64,000 bases of DNA from Phascolarctobacterium sp. (GTDB taxonomy: Bacteria; Bacillota; Negativicutes; Acidaminococcales; Acidaminococcaceae): NCBI GenBank assembly GCA_017623055.1, contig JAGAPX010000026.1:85529-149528 (forward strand), given 5' to 3'. Below, in pieces: positions 26,090 through 33,140 of the stretch (position 1 is its first letter; the number at the start of each line of letters is the position of its first letter). Below the pieces are notes generated by a model. It was not told the DNA's origin, searched no databases, and worked only from the letters and a program-made list of their open reading frames with translations. A program made the translations under genes and the position numbers.

Positions 26090-26476
26090 ATGATTTATAC
26101 AGATTTAGATATTATAAGTGAAGATGGTAGCATTAATTTACGATACGCCTATGACTGGATGTGTAATCTAAAAGAAGAATACGACATGAGTGAATTTTTA
26201 CAGGATATGAACGATATTGAATGGCTTTTAAGTTCACCCATTGATAATATTGATTTAATGGAAGCAAAATTTGATGAGTTAAGCGCAAAATATTCAGTTT
26301 ATGTGAATATGGTGAACCTTTTTAACTACAAAAGAGGAATGAATCATGTGAAGTCATCCTTGCGTGAACAGTTACGCTTGTATTATTACCACTTACCTCT
26401 ATTTGCATTGATGAAACATAAAGTGACCAAAGTCCTTGAAGCAGAAGCTCGTAGTATGATAGTTGAATGTGCTTAG
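26090..26476 (+). CDS. Uncharacterised 128-residue protein
   Basis: ATG at 26090 with AAGGAGG about ten bases upstream. The protein is acidic in its first half (MIYTDLDIISEDGS..., with a helix containing LKEEYDMSEFLQDMNDIEWLL) and more basic in its second half, with no membrane segment, metal motif or repeat. I do not recognise a family. It is the first of three small, AT-rich genes leading into the GATC restriction-modification locus, each with its own control region. It shares the two-box promoter with the third gene (27312). Confidence 0.65.
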   Translation: MIYTDLDIISEDGSINLRYAYDWMCNLKEEYDMSEFLQDMNDIEWLLSSPIDNIDLMEAKFDELSAKYSVYVNMVNLFNYKRGMNHVKSSLREQLRLYYYHLPLFALMKHKVTKVLEAEARSMIVECA

Positions 26477-26683
26477 TGAAAAATAAAATTTTTTCTAAAA
26501 AGATGTCCGCTTTTGCTTTCTCGTGGGCAACTTATATAATGAGAAGTTTTTTAATTTGTACCTTTTTTCTTTTAGTATTTTCTTTTTTGGGTGAAATCTA
26601 TCCTTTTGCGACTTTGCCGAAGGAGCGAAAGGGACAGAATGTTGTGGTATAATAATCATAGAATATATTTATGGAGTAATACT

Positions 26684-27100
26684 ATGACATTGGATGAAGA
26701 ATTTTTAAAAGAACTAAAACTGCTAAAGGAAAATGGTTTAAAAGACAGTCCTCTTAGATTAGAGTATGAAGAAAAAGTACGCAATCTTAAAGATTTGGAA
26801 ACGGAGCTACGCAAGCAAGATTTGTCTGAAAAAAAGATTGCCTATACTTTACACAACAAGCGTAGAGAAATAGGCAAGATATATAAAGAAGCAGCACCGC
26901 CACTTTTACAAGAATATATTTATGTAGCAACTGCCAACAAATATGGAGACCCGTTAGGTCCGACCTTTGAACAGCTTGCTGAGCGCAAAACTTATGCAGA
27001 AATTATAGAGTCATCTTCCAGACCGATAGCGGATTTGGATAACAGATTGACAGTAGATGGATTTATAGAGTGGTACAGGAAAAAGAAAAGAGTAGTATAA
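26684..27100 (+). CDS. Uncharacterised 138-residue protein
   Basis: ATG at 26684 with GGAG seven bases upstream; a longer in-frame version from 26591 lacks a ribosome site. The protein is highly charged and helical at first (LRLEYEEKVRNLKDLETELRKQ), then has ANKYGDPLGPTFEQLAERKTYAEIIESSSRP, a phrase that looks conserved and may bind or cap something. No family is recognised with confidence. TGTGGTATAAT at 26643-26653 is an extended -10 and likely promoter. It ends at a terminator. Its neighbours are similar small orphan genes. Confidence 0.65.
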   Translation: MTLDEEFLKELKLLKENGLKDSPLRLEYEEKVRNLKDLETELRKQDLSEKKIAYTLHNKRREIGKIYKEAAPPLLQEYIYVATANKYGDPLGPTFEQLAERKTYAEIIESSSRPIADLDNRLTVDGFIEWYRKKKRVV

Positions 27101-27131
27101 AACGCCAAACCGAAAGGTTTGGCGGTTTTGT
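27101..27131 (+). terminator. Terminator after the 138-residue gene
   Basis: AACGCCAAACC (27101-27111), GAAA loop, GGTTTGGCGGTT (one bulged G), then TTG TTG. Confidence 0.75.
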
Positions 27132-27153
27132 TGTTCATAAAAATTACGAGATT

Positions 27154-27198
27154 TCTTAACAGTAGTGTCGCAAAAATATTATGACAAGGATGTATTAT
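27154..27198 (+). promoter_or_regulatory. Two-box promoter, copy B
   Basis: TCTTAAC (27154-27160), 6 bases, GTCGCAAAA (27167-27175), 17 bases, TATTAT (27193-27198): identical boxes and spacings to copy A at 25993. Confidence 0.5.
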
Positions 27199-27253
27199 AT
27201 CTTTGAAAGATAAGATAAATTCGTGTTTTAATTCTGAAAAAGGAGTGAGTCCG

Positions 27254-27315
27254 ATGCAATGAAATGGTGTATGAAAACACTAACTTTTCATTTCAAAAGG
27301 AGGAATAAACAATGA
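27254..27315 (+). other. Chain of overlapping leader micro-ORFs before the 81-residue gene
   Basis: A two-codon frame (ATG CAA TGA, 27254-27262) follows an AAGGAGTG ribosome site. Its stop overlaps an ATG at 27259, which opens an 18-codon frame ending at 27315. That stop overlaps the start of the 81-residue gene at 27312 (ATGA). Hairpin arms such as GAAATG/CATTTC lie within it. Coupled or regulatory translation is possible. Confidence 0.35.
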
Positions 27316-27557
27316 TAAATCAATATCCTTACAATTTGTTCAATCAAGAAGCTCTTGCTGAATATAATCGTCGTTACCAAGAAATAAAAGATAGGCAACA
27401 AAATGGGAAAATTTCAAAGATGGTTAATTCGGTAAAAGAACTTATTGAAACAAGTAGAGAGGTAAAACCTGAATACCAAGAAAAAGCATTTTGGGCTTGC
27501 ATGGCTGAGCTAGTTAGACAGTCAAAAATTGAAAATCAAAGAATGAATCATTGGTAA
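27312..27557 (+). CDS. Uncharacterised 81-residue protein
   Basis: ATG at 27312 with AAGGAGG eight bases upstream. The protein is charged, with predicted helices around YNRRYQEIKDRQQNGKI and ELVRQSKIENQRM, and no recognised motif. Two overlapping tiny frames stand in its leader, and its control region matches that of the gene at 26090. Aromatic and polar residues dominate the start (NQYPYNLF). A phage- or plasmid-type accessory gene is plausible from size and composition, but no function can be given. A strong bidirectional terminator follows. Confidence 0.6.
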   Translation: MINQYPYNLFNQEALAEYNRRYQEIKDRQQNGKISKMVNSVKELIETSREVKPEYQEKAFWACMAELVRQSKIENQRMNHW

Positions 27558-27575
27558 TATTTTCTTAGATAATAT

Positions 27576-27626
27576 AAAAATAGCGTCAATAACTAGTATG
27601 GTTATTGATGCTATTTTTGTTTTTGT
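27576..27626. terminator. Bidirectional terminator between the 81-residue gene and the dam-like gene
   Basis: An 18-base arm (27576-27593) pairs with 27601-27618 with a few G-U pairs, and the flanks are A-rich and T-rich. Confidence 0.8.
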
Positions 27627-27629
27627 GGT

Positions 27630-28697
27630 TTAGAAATTAGAAATTAACAATTCTTTTATTTTACCTCTGCCTGTGCTTTTGCTGTTAATCATACGAGTAG
27701 CTTCGATTCTTTTTATATTGTAGTTAGCATATAAGTCATCAAAGAAATTATCTTCCTCGTTATGATTTTTGGGATCGGAATTGCTAAGTAAAATTTTTGC
27801 TTTTCTTTCGTTCAATAAATGTATATATTCTGCTAGTTCTTCTTGGTCGCAATCAGTAAAAACTACTTCATTATAAGATGTGAAAGCAGAAGTAGTATTT
27901 AACGGACGATAAGGTGGATCGAAGTAAACAAAAGTATTTTCATCTATGAAGTCAACAGATTCTTTGTAGTCACCACAAACGATTTTAACCTTTTGCAATT
28001 TTTGAGAAATTAATTGTAGGTTTTCAATATCGCAAATTAAAGGCTTCTTGTATGCTCCCATTGGAACATTAAAGCCACCTTTACTATTTACTCTATAGAG
28101 TCCATTGAAACAAGTCTTGTTCAAAAAAATGAATAATGCAGCTAGTGCAACGCTCATAGAATTAGATTCGTCTTGTTTCAGTTTATTAAAAAGTTCCCTT
28201 TTGTTATAGTAGTATTCTTTTCTATCTTCTGTTGACAAAGGAAGAAACTCATCTTGCATAGAGCCTAGCAAATCTATTAATTCATCTACGTTATCACGTA
28301 CAACTACAAAACTATTCACTAATTCACGGTTAATGTCTGCAATCATGACTTCATCTAAATCATAATTAGCAAGTATTTCAAAAAGAACTGCACCACCACC
28401 AACAAAAGGTTCAGCATATTTTCTAATTGTTTTGCCAAAACCAACAGGGAAATTTTGTTTAATGGTTTCTAAAATTTGACTTTTGCCACCAGCCCACTTT
28501 AAGAATGGTTTTATTTTTTTGTCATCAAAATAACGCAAGCTTCTTGCATCTTGAGGCTTTTCAGCATCTTTGGGAATGAGCCACATATTACCAAGCATTT
28601 CGGCATTTTCTATTCTTTTTTCAGTACATAACACAGCAACACGGCGTTGAGAAATATTCCATTTTTCAGCAGCTTCTTTGGCGGTCATATATTTCAT
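27630..28697 (-). CDS. DNA adenine methylase (Dam/DpnM type) with N-terminal helix-turn-helix
   Basis: 355 residues; GGAGGTG seven bases before the ATG at 28697 supports this start. About residues 1-60 form an excisionase or MerR-like helix-turn-helix (MTAKEAAEKWNISQRRVAVLC). The remainder is a D12-class methylase: the AdoMet loop FLKWAGGKSQILE, EPFVGGGAVLFE, and catalytic motif FDPPYRPL. D12 methylases of this type methylate the adenine of GATC, which fits the MutH/Sau3AI-type nuclease encoded on the other strand. The HTH suggests it may also bind its own control region. It is divergent from the controller gene, with the operators between them. Confidence 0.92.
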   Translation of the reverse strand: MKYMTAKEAAEKWNISQRRVAVLCTEKRIENAEMLGNMWLIPKDAEKPQDARSLRYFDDKKIKPFLKWAGGKSQILETIKQNFPVGFGKTIRKYAEPFVGGGAVLFEILANYDLDEVMIADINRELVNSFVVVRDNVDELIDLLGSMQDEFLPLSTEDRKEYYYNKRELFNKLKQDESNSMSVALAALFIFLNKTCFNGLYRVNSKGGFNVPMGAYKKPLICDIENLQLISQKLQKVKIVCGDYKESVDFIDENTFVYFDPPYRPLNTTSAFTSYNEVVFTDCDQEELAEYIHLLNERKAKILLSNSDPKNHNEEDNFFDDLYANYNIKRIEATRMINSKSTGRGKIKELLISNF

Positions 28698-28752
28698 TCA
28701 AAGCACCTCCGACAATAAGATTATATTCTAAAGTTAGAATAATAGCAATACA

Positions 28753-28767
28753 TTCACTATAAGTGAA
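28753..28767. promoter_or_regulatory. Operator-like repeat 1 of the RM control region
   Basis: TTCAC-N5-GTGAA (28753-28767). A second copy with the same arms and the same spacing lies at 28797-28811, 44 bases away. The pair stands between the divergent methylase and controller genes, as C-boxes do. Confidence 0.6.
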
Positions 28768-28796
28768 AAGTGTAAGAGCTTATTTGTGAGATAATA

Positions 28797-28811
28797 TTCA
28801 CAAATAGTGAA
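28797..28811. promoter_or_regulatory. Operator-like repeat 2 of the RM control region
   Basis: TTCAC-N5-GTGAA, ending 14 bases before the controller start. Binding here would be expected to affect transcription of the controller and nuclease genes. Confidence 0.6.
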
Positions 28812-28825
28812 AGTTGGTGCTGGTT

Positions 28826-29062
28826 ATGAGATTTGAAAATGATGTTGAACTTTATAGAACAATTGGCGCAAATATAAAAAATTACAGAAAGAAATCCAAC
28901 ATAAGCCAAGCAAAACTTGCCGAAGATGTTGGTATAAGTTTGAGTTATATCTCTAAAATAGAAGCTTCTGGTTGTGATAAGAGTGTTTCTGTGTCAGTTC
29001 TTAATCAGATAGCAAATGCTTTAGGCATTGAAATTACAAAACTTTTTGAAGGAGATTGTTGA
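28826..29062 (+). CDS. Small XRE-family helix-turn-helix protein, putative RM controller
   Basis: 78 residues, nearly all of it a Cro/CI-type HTH: RTIGANIKNYRKKSNISQAKLAEDVGISLSYISKIEASG, then NQIANALGIEITKLFEG. This size and architecture are those of C proteins, which delay nuclease expression after the locus enters a new host. Two TTCAC-N5-GTGAA repeats stand upstream. ATG at 28826 is taken as the start; an earlier TTG at 28814 touches the operator. The nuclease gene follows after one base, with its ribosome site inside this gene. Confidence 0.85.
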   Translation: MRFENDVELYRTIGANIKNYRKKSNISQAKLAEDVGISLSYISKIEASGCDKSVSVSVLNQIANALGIEITKLFEGDC

Positions 29063-29063
29063 A

Positions 29064-29726
29064 ATGAAACTTGTTGAAGCTTATAACAAGATAATAAAAT
29101 TCGCCAATGTTCCATTTAAAGAATATTTGTCTGAAGACATAATCAAAGATCCTATGATGAAAATTGCAAAAGGTAGAACTGGACAATTGTTGGAAATTAC
29201 TATTGGGTTAAACCTTTCCAATACTACACTTGACTTTGAGGATGGAGAATTAAAAACTAACAAATGTGATAAAACTGGAAAGCCTAAAGAAACAATGTTT
29301 ATTACGCAAACAGCTTCTATCATTGATGAATTACTTGTGAGCAAAGAGTTCAAAAGTACAAAGTTATATGCAAAGCTCAAACATCTTCTTTACGTTCCTA
29401 TAAGCAAAGATGGTGGTACGTCAGAGTGGATGTATTTAACACCTGTGGAAGTTAATTTGGATTCACCTAAATATAAAGATTTGGCAGTGCAGTTAGAAAA
29501 AGATTATTACGATATTTGTCAACAGATGAAGGAACAATTATCAGTTTCTACAACTGCGACACTGCATACAGTAAGTGGTAAATTTATCCAAATAAGAACT
29601 AAAGACTCTAAACCCTATACTCCGATTTACTCTAACGTTTATGGACGTGAAATTTCTGATAAGAATAGAGCGTTCTATTTTAAAAAGGAGTTTATGGAAT
29701 ACATCGTAGCTTTGGAAAAACGATAA
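29064..29726 (+). CDS. Restriction endonuclease of the MutH/Sau3AI family, probably GATC-specific
   Basis: 220 residues from the ATG at 29064 with AAGGAG nine bases upstream. The MutH signature is clear: KGRTGQLLE near residue 40 and DFEDGELKTNKCDKTGKPKET near residue 65. Its Asp, Glu and Lys (D...ELK) form the catalytic triad, and the downstream KxxxxGKPKET matches the MutH/Sau3AI pattern. MutH and Sau3AI both act at GATC, so that site is likely here, and the divergent Dam-type methylase would protect the host. It is followed 17 bases later by a gene of unknown function. Confidence 0.88.
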   Translation: MKLVEAYNKIIKFANVPFKEYLSEDIIKDPMMKIAKGRTGQLLEITIGLNLSNTTLDFEDGELKTNKCDKTGKPKETMFITQTASIIDELLVSKEFKSTKLYAKLKHLLYVPISKDGGTSEWMYLTPVEVNLDSPKYKDLAVQLEKDYYDICQQMKEQLSVSTTATLHTVSGKFIQIRTKDSKPYTPIYSNVYGREISDKNRAFYFKKEFMEYIVALEKR

Positions 29727-29743
29727 GTGAAGGAGTGTAATTT

Positions 29744-30274
29744 ATGGAAATACTAAGAACTGATAAGTCGTTCAAAAAAGATGGTGTAGTCATTGAAAAT
29801 ATCATCACTATTAAGATGGATGACTATATTATCTATGTTTTCCCTGGTACTCTTTCTGAAAATGATATTTTAGTTAAATACAGTTTTATGACTAATAGGT
29901 TGAGAACTCCTAAACATATACATTGGGTAACTGATTTGTTGATGAAAATGCAGGCTAAGAAAATGTTAACTAGGAGATTTATTCATTGCCTAAAATTAAT
30001 TTGGAATGATGTAAGACCTCTTAATGATAGGAGTTTTAACTCAATTAAAAATGTTGTTGAAGGTAGTGACATTGATTTAAAAGAATTTGAGTCAATGAAC
30101 AACTATGGTGAATATTCTGTTGAGTTTTTATATGTGTTAATGAAGCTTCTAGCAATACAAGAAAAAACTAATAGAAATGATGCATATATGTTTGGTCAAG
30201 TAATTGATGCGTTATTAGAAGATAAGCTTGATATTTTTTCAATAGTGTCAAAGGCGGGTTATAATGGCAGATAA
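29744..30274 (+). CDS. Uncharacterised 176-residue protein within the GATC RM operon
   Basis: ATG at 29744 with AAGGAG seven bases upstream. Features visible are a beta-rich start (VVIENIITIKMDDYIIYVFPG) and then a helical body with RLRTPKHIHWVTDLLMKMQ and EYSVEFLYVLMKLLAIQEKTNRNDAYMFG. No nuclease, methylase or ATPase motif is recognised. It overlaps the second methylase gene by 11 bases. I think similar proteins accompany other restriction loci, so a structural or specificity partner of the nuclease or methylase is plausible, but this is from memory and should be checked. Confidence 0.65.
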   Translation: MEILRTDKSFKKDGVVIENIITIKMDDYIIYVFPGTLSENDILVKYSFMTNRLRTPKHIHWVTDLLMKMQAKKMLTRRFIHCLKLIWNDVRPLNDRSFNSIKNVVEGSDIDLKEFESMNNYGEYSVEFLYVLMKLLAIQEKTNRNDAYMFGQVIDALLEDKLDIFSIVSKAGYNGR

Positions 30275-31013
30275 AAAAATAAAAAAGTGGCAACCTGATG
30301 ATTTTGAACTAGAGATGAATACCGTATGGAGCTTTCCTAAACGTGGTGACTGGGCAACGCATGATGCTAAATGGCGTGGCAATTGGTCTCCTTATATTCC
30401 TAGAAATATTTTGTTGAGATATTCACAAGAAAGTGATTGGGTTTTAGACCAATTTGCTGGTGGTGGTACAACGTTGGTTGAGGCTAAACTTCTGAATCGT
30501 AATATCATTGGAGTAGATGTAAATGATGTTGCTTTAGAAAGATGCAAAAATAAAACAGACTTTGAGTTGGACGAAGCAGAAGGAATAGTACATATTCAAA
30601 AAGGTGATGCTAGAAATTTGGATTTTATTCATGATGAAAGCATAGACTTAATTTGTACACATCCACCATACGCAAATATCATAGAATATAGTGAAGATAT
30701 TGAAGAAGATATATCTAGATTTAAAGTAAAAGAGTTTCTTGTAGCAATGGAACAAGTTGCTAAAGAAAGTTACAGAGTTCTTAAAAAAGGAAAGTTCTGT
30801 GCAATTCTTATGGGTGATACTAGACAAAAAGGACATGTTATACCAATGAGTTTCGAAGTTATGAAAATCTTTGAAGCTGCTGGTTTTAAAACTAAAGAGA
30901 TCATTATTAAAGAACAACATAATTGTAGAGCTACTGGTTTTTGGAAGACTAATAGTGTGAAATATAACTTTCTTTTATTGGCTCATGAGTATTTGTTTAT
31001 TTTTAGAAAGTAA
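30264..31013 (+). CDS. Second DNA methyltransferase of the RM operon
   Basis: 249 residues, starting inside the previous gene. The AdoMet-binding motif is VLDQFAGGGTTLVEA (about residues 56-70) and the catalytic motif IV is THPPYANIIEYS (about residues 130-141), so motif I comes before motif IV. The opening WSFPKRGDWATHDAKWRGNWSPYIPRN is characteristic of a group of putative DNA methylases. It may modify adenine or cytosine-N4. A second methylase in such a locus can protect hemimethylated or single-stranded DNA, as DpnA does in the DpnII system, or have another target. It is the last gene before a terminator. Confidence 0.82.
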   Translation: MADKKIKKWQPDDFELEMNTVWSFPKRGDWATHDAKWRGNWSPYIPRNILLRYSQESDWVLDQFAGGGTTLVEAKLLNRNIIGVDVNDVALERCKNKTDFELDEAEGIVHIQKGDARNLDFIHDESIDLICTHPPYANIIEYSEDIEEDISRFKVKEFLVAMEQVAKESYRVLKKGKFCAILMGDTRQKGHVIPMSFEVMKIFEAAGFKTKEIIIKEQHNCRATGFWKTNSVKYNFLLLAHEYLFIFRK

Positions 31014-31020
31014 GTTGTTA

Positions 31021-31055
31021 AAAAAGCTAGACTAAACGGTCTGGCTTTTTTCTAT
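31021..31055 (+). terminator. Terminator after the RM operon
   Basis: AAAAAGCTAGAC with GTCTGGCTTTTT (31021-31032, 31039-31050), one G-U pair, then TCTATTTTG. Confidence 0.8.
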
Positions 31056-31398
31056 TTTGTTCTAAAACTCTCCGCTTGTCAGCACGTAAGTAGTAAAAGT
31101 TATAATAGATTTTGATTTGAGTCTAAAGGTCTAAGATGATACCTTGATATTTTCTAAGTGAAAAAAGAAAACTACGAAGTGTAAAAAATTGTTCTTTAGA
31201 TTAACTACAAGATTAGATAAATATAGTTATAGAATTTCATTTTGAGTTTGTGGATGTGATTCACAAAGTGAATTTTGAACAATCTGTGGATGCAAAAACG
31301 AAATATAAGAGTGATAAAAACAAGTGCTAACTATAGCTAGAAAAAGGGGGATGTTGACCTAATTTAACAAATGAATTTGCTAAAAACAATTTTATGAT
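31056..31398. other. AT-rich intergenic stretch with one inverted repeat
   Basis: No gene can be supported here. An inverted repeat ATTCAC-AAA-GTGAAT (31259-31273) resembles the RM operator arms but with a 3-base centre. The rest is AT-rich and shows no open frame of note. Confidence 0.4.
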
Positions 31399-31530
31399 TT
31401 GCTTTCTATAAGATAGTATGATATACTTTCTATCCTGGTGAATAGAGGCTCTGGCAAGAGTCCCCTTGAAATATATTGGCTTTCTTTTAAAGCAAAAATG
31501 CAACGTTGTTGTTTTCTTGCTTTGAATAAT
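31399..31530 (+). ncRNA. Candidate small RNA or structured leader
   Basis: A promoter TTGCTT (31399-31404), 17 bases and TATACT (31422-31427) is followed by three hairpins: CTAT/ATAG around 31431-31446, GGCTCT/AGAGTC around 31448-31463 and AAAGCAA/TTGCTTT (31489-31495, 31517-31523). No coding frame covers it. A second promoter lies downstream before the next gene, so this may be a separate transcript. No strong terminator is seen. I do not recognise a known RNA family. Confidence 0.35.
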
Positions 31531-31558
31531 ATGGTTTAAAACTTTTTTCTTGCGGCCG

Positions 31559-31587
31559 TTGTGTTGTTCGATTACTTGTGTTATAAT
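31559..31587 (+). promoter_or_regulatory. Predicted promoter of the 123-residue gene
   Basis: TTGTGT (31559-31564), 17 bases and TATAAT (31582-31587), about 30 bases before the ATG at 31617. Confidence 0.65.
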
Positions 31588-31616
31588 TGTGCTTGCAAGG
31601 ATAAAGGAGGATGATT

Positions 31617-31988
31617 ATGAGTTACAATTTTGATTTTGCATATCTAAAAAATGGCGCTCCAATCGTTACCTTGAGTTCCTTTGGTATCGCTTTTAATAAA
31701 GGCTCTATTGAAAGTTTAGGTACTCCTGCTCAAGTTGTAATAGGGTATGACGAGAAAAGACATGCAATTGGCGTTCGTGCTTATACGTTTGAGAAAGGTG
31801 TTCCTGTATACGATTTTTCTTCAAGAATAAAAAATGATTGGATAAGAATCGGTGCAAAGGACTTTATTAAATATTTATCAAAATCTGTAGGTATTGATTT
31901 TCTTACAAAAGCTAAGCAGTTTCTAGCGGAGTTCGATGAGGAAACAAAGACTTTGATTATTATAGTTGACGAGGAACATTTAAAATAG
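31617..31988 (+). CDS. Uncharacterised 123-residue protein
   Basis: ATG at 31617 is favoured because AAAGGAGG lies six bases before it; an ATG at 31611 touches that site. The protein looks alpha/beta with alternating strands (APIVTLSSFGIAFNKG, QVVIGYDEKRHAIGVRAYTF, TLIIIVDEE) and no membrane segment or metal motif. The repeated short strands suggest a compact beta fold. No family is recognised. Its own promoter and AT-rich codons match the accessory island. Confidence 0.65.
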   Translation: MSYNFDFAYLKNGAPIVTLSSFGIAFNKGSIESLGTPAQVVIGYDEKRHAIGVRAYTFEKGVPVYDFSSRIKNDWIRIGAKDFIKYLSKSVGIDFLTKAKQFLAEFDEETKTLIIIVDEEHLK

Positions 31989-31999
31989 AATACGTCAGA

Positions 32000-32060
32000 A
32001 AAAGAAAAAGAGCATCGGATATGATTGCAGTCATAATCCAATACTCTTTAGTGTTGAAAA
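32000..32060 (+). terminator. Possible terminator after the 123-residue gene
   Basis: AAAGAG ... CTCTTT arms (about 32008-32051) enclose GGATATGA/TCATAATCC, making an imperfect long hairpin. The T-run after it is short (CTTTAG), so it may be only an mRNA structure. Confidence 0.4.
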
Positions 32061-32170
32061 TGCACCTACAAAAAGCAGATACAATACAACGTAACCGAGC
32101 GTATTATATCATCTTTTTGCCTGATTTACAAGCCAAATGTGTAAGGTGTAGTTGTGGCTCAACCATTCTT

Positions 32171-32212
32171 TTTCTGCTGTAAATATAAAGCTGTTTGTGC
32201 AGCAGAAAGGGG
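32171..32212 (+). promoter_or_regulatory. Hairpin abutting the ribosome site of the 91-residue gene
   Basis: TTTCTGCTG (32171-32179) can pair with CAGCAGAAA (32200-32208), and the latter runs into the ribosome site AAAGGGG (32206-32212). Pairing would hide part of that site. It may control translation. Confidence 0.4.
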
Positions 32213-32218
32213 TAAAAA

Positions 32219-32494
32219 ATGAAGATTACCCGAATTAGAATGAAAAAAGGTTGCTGCTATTCAAACAACCTTTTGGAAATTGACGAGTTGTATGTAGTTG
32301 GTTGTACTAGACCTGGTTTTTACAAGAAAGCAGATATTTATGATTTTGTAAAAAACAATTCTGGTGTTATCAAAGTTGACAGATGGCCATATCCTAATGT
32401 TGTACCTGCTAAAAGCGTTTATGGAGAAAAGTATGTCAAATCAACTCCCAACGCTTATTGGCATGATAACTTATTATCTTTGCCGCGTGAATAA
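32219..32494 (+). CDS. Small protein, probably DUF3892 family
   Basis: 91 residues. It begins MKITRIRMKKG and ends with YVKSTPNAYWHDNLLSLP. A start like ITRIRM and an end of the type YVRTxxxxxxxDNLLxLP are what I associate with DUF3892, a small family of unknown function in many bacteria. Two cysteines (GCCYSN) and another (VGCTRPG) are visible, but no metal site is evident. A hairpin next to its ribosome site may regulate it. It lies at the end of the accessory island, before a strong terminator. Confidence 0.6.
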   Translation: MKITRIRMKKGCCYSNNLLEIDELYVVGCTRPGFYKKADIYDFVKNNSGVIKVDRWPYPNVVPAKSVYGEKYVKSTPNAYWHDNLLSLPRE

Positions 32495-32499
32495 ATAAA

Positions 32500-32550
32500 A
32501 ATAAGTGAGTACTTTGATAATCAGGCAAAGTACTCACTTATTATTTTCTA
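32500..32550 (+). terminator. Terminator after the DUF3892-like gene
   Basis: A perfect 17-bp stem (32500-32516 with 32526-32542) has a 9-base loop and then ATTTTCT. It marks the end of the island. Confidence 0.85.
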
Positions 32551-32603
32551 AATTAGTAAATTTAAAATTATTAATTTATAAAGGAATTATAAAGGAGTCC
32601 CCT

Positions 32604-33059
32604 GTGATAAAAGTTTTAATGGTCTGCCACGGCAATATCTGCCGTTCACCTATGGCAGAGTTTTTACTAAAAGATATGGTTGCCAAGCGTGGTATTGCTT
32701 CCCAGTTTGATATTGCTTCTGCGGCGACAAGCAGGGAGGAGATTGGCAACCCTGTTCATCACGGTACACGTAAGAAGCTGGCGCAGTTTGGTATTAGCGT
32801 TGCAGGTAAGACTGCTCGCCAGATGACAAGACGTGACTATGAAAATTACGATTACATCATCGCCATGGATAGGAATAATTTGCGGAACATTGACCGTATT
32901 ATTGGCAGAGATTATTATAACAAGGTTAGCCTGCTTCTTGACTTTGCGGGCAGGAACGGACAGAGCATCGCTGACCCGTGGTACACTGGCGATTTTGATA
33001 TTACTTATGACGATATCAAACAAGGCTTGGACGGCTTTCTTGAATATTTAGGTTACTGA
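32604..33059 (+). CDS. Low-molecular-weight protein tyrosine phosphatase
   Basis: 151 residues from the GTG at 32604, with AAAGGAG six bases upstream; a longer frame from 32505 runs through the terminator and is rejected. The P-loop CHGNICRSPMAEF (C-x5-R-S) stands at residues 8-20, and the general acid Asp in DPWYTGDF near residue 128. Both are diagnostic of LMW-PTP. It removes phosphate from tyrosine residues or arginine, but the partner kinase is not in the window. Own unit following the island terminator; an NAD(P)H-dependent oxidoreductase comes next. Confidence 0.94.
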   Translation: MIKVLMVCHGNICRSPMAEFLLKDMVAKRGIASQFDIASAATSREEIGNPVHHGTRKKLAQFGISVAGKTARQMTRRDYENYDYIIAMDRNNLRNIDRIIGRDYYNKVSLLLDFAGRNGQSIADPWYTGDFDITYDDIKQGLDGFLEYLGY

Positions 33060-33140
33060 TTTTTGATTGACAAGATGAATTGATGAAACTAAAATGTAGG
33101 TGATTTTAATAGTTACTACTAAGTTTAGGAGATGATTATC

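Noticed and set aside
26467..26652. 61-codon frame with a hydrophobic stretch between two small orphan genes
   Set aside because: No ribosome site, overlaps the end of one gene and the promoter of the next; too little to call it a gene.
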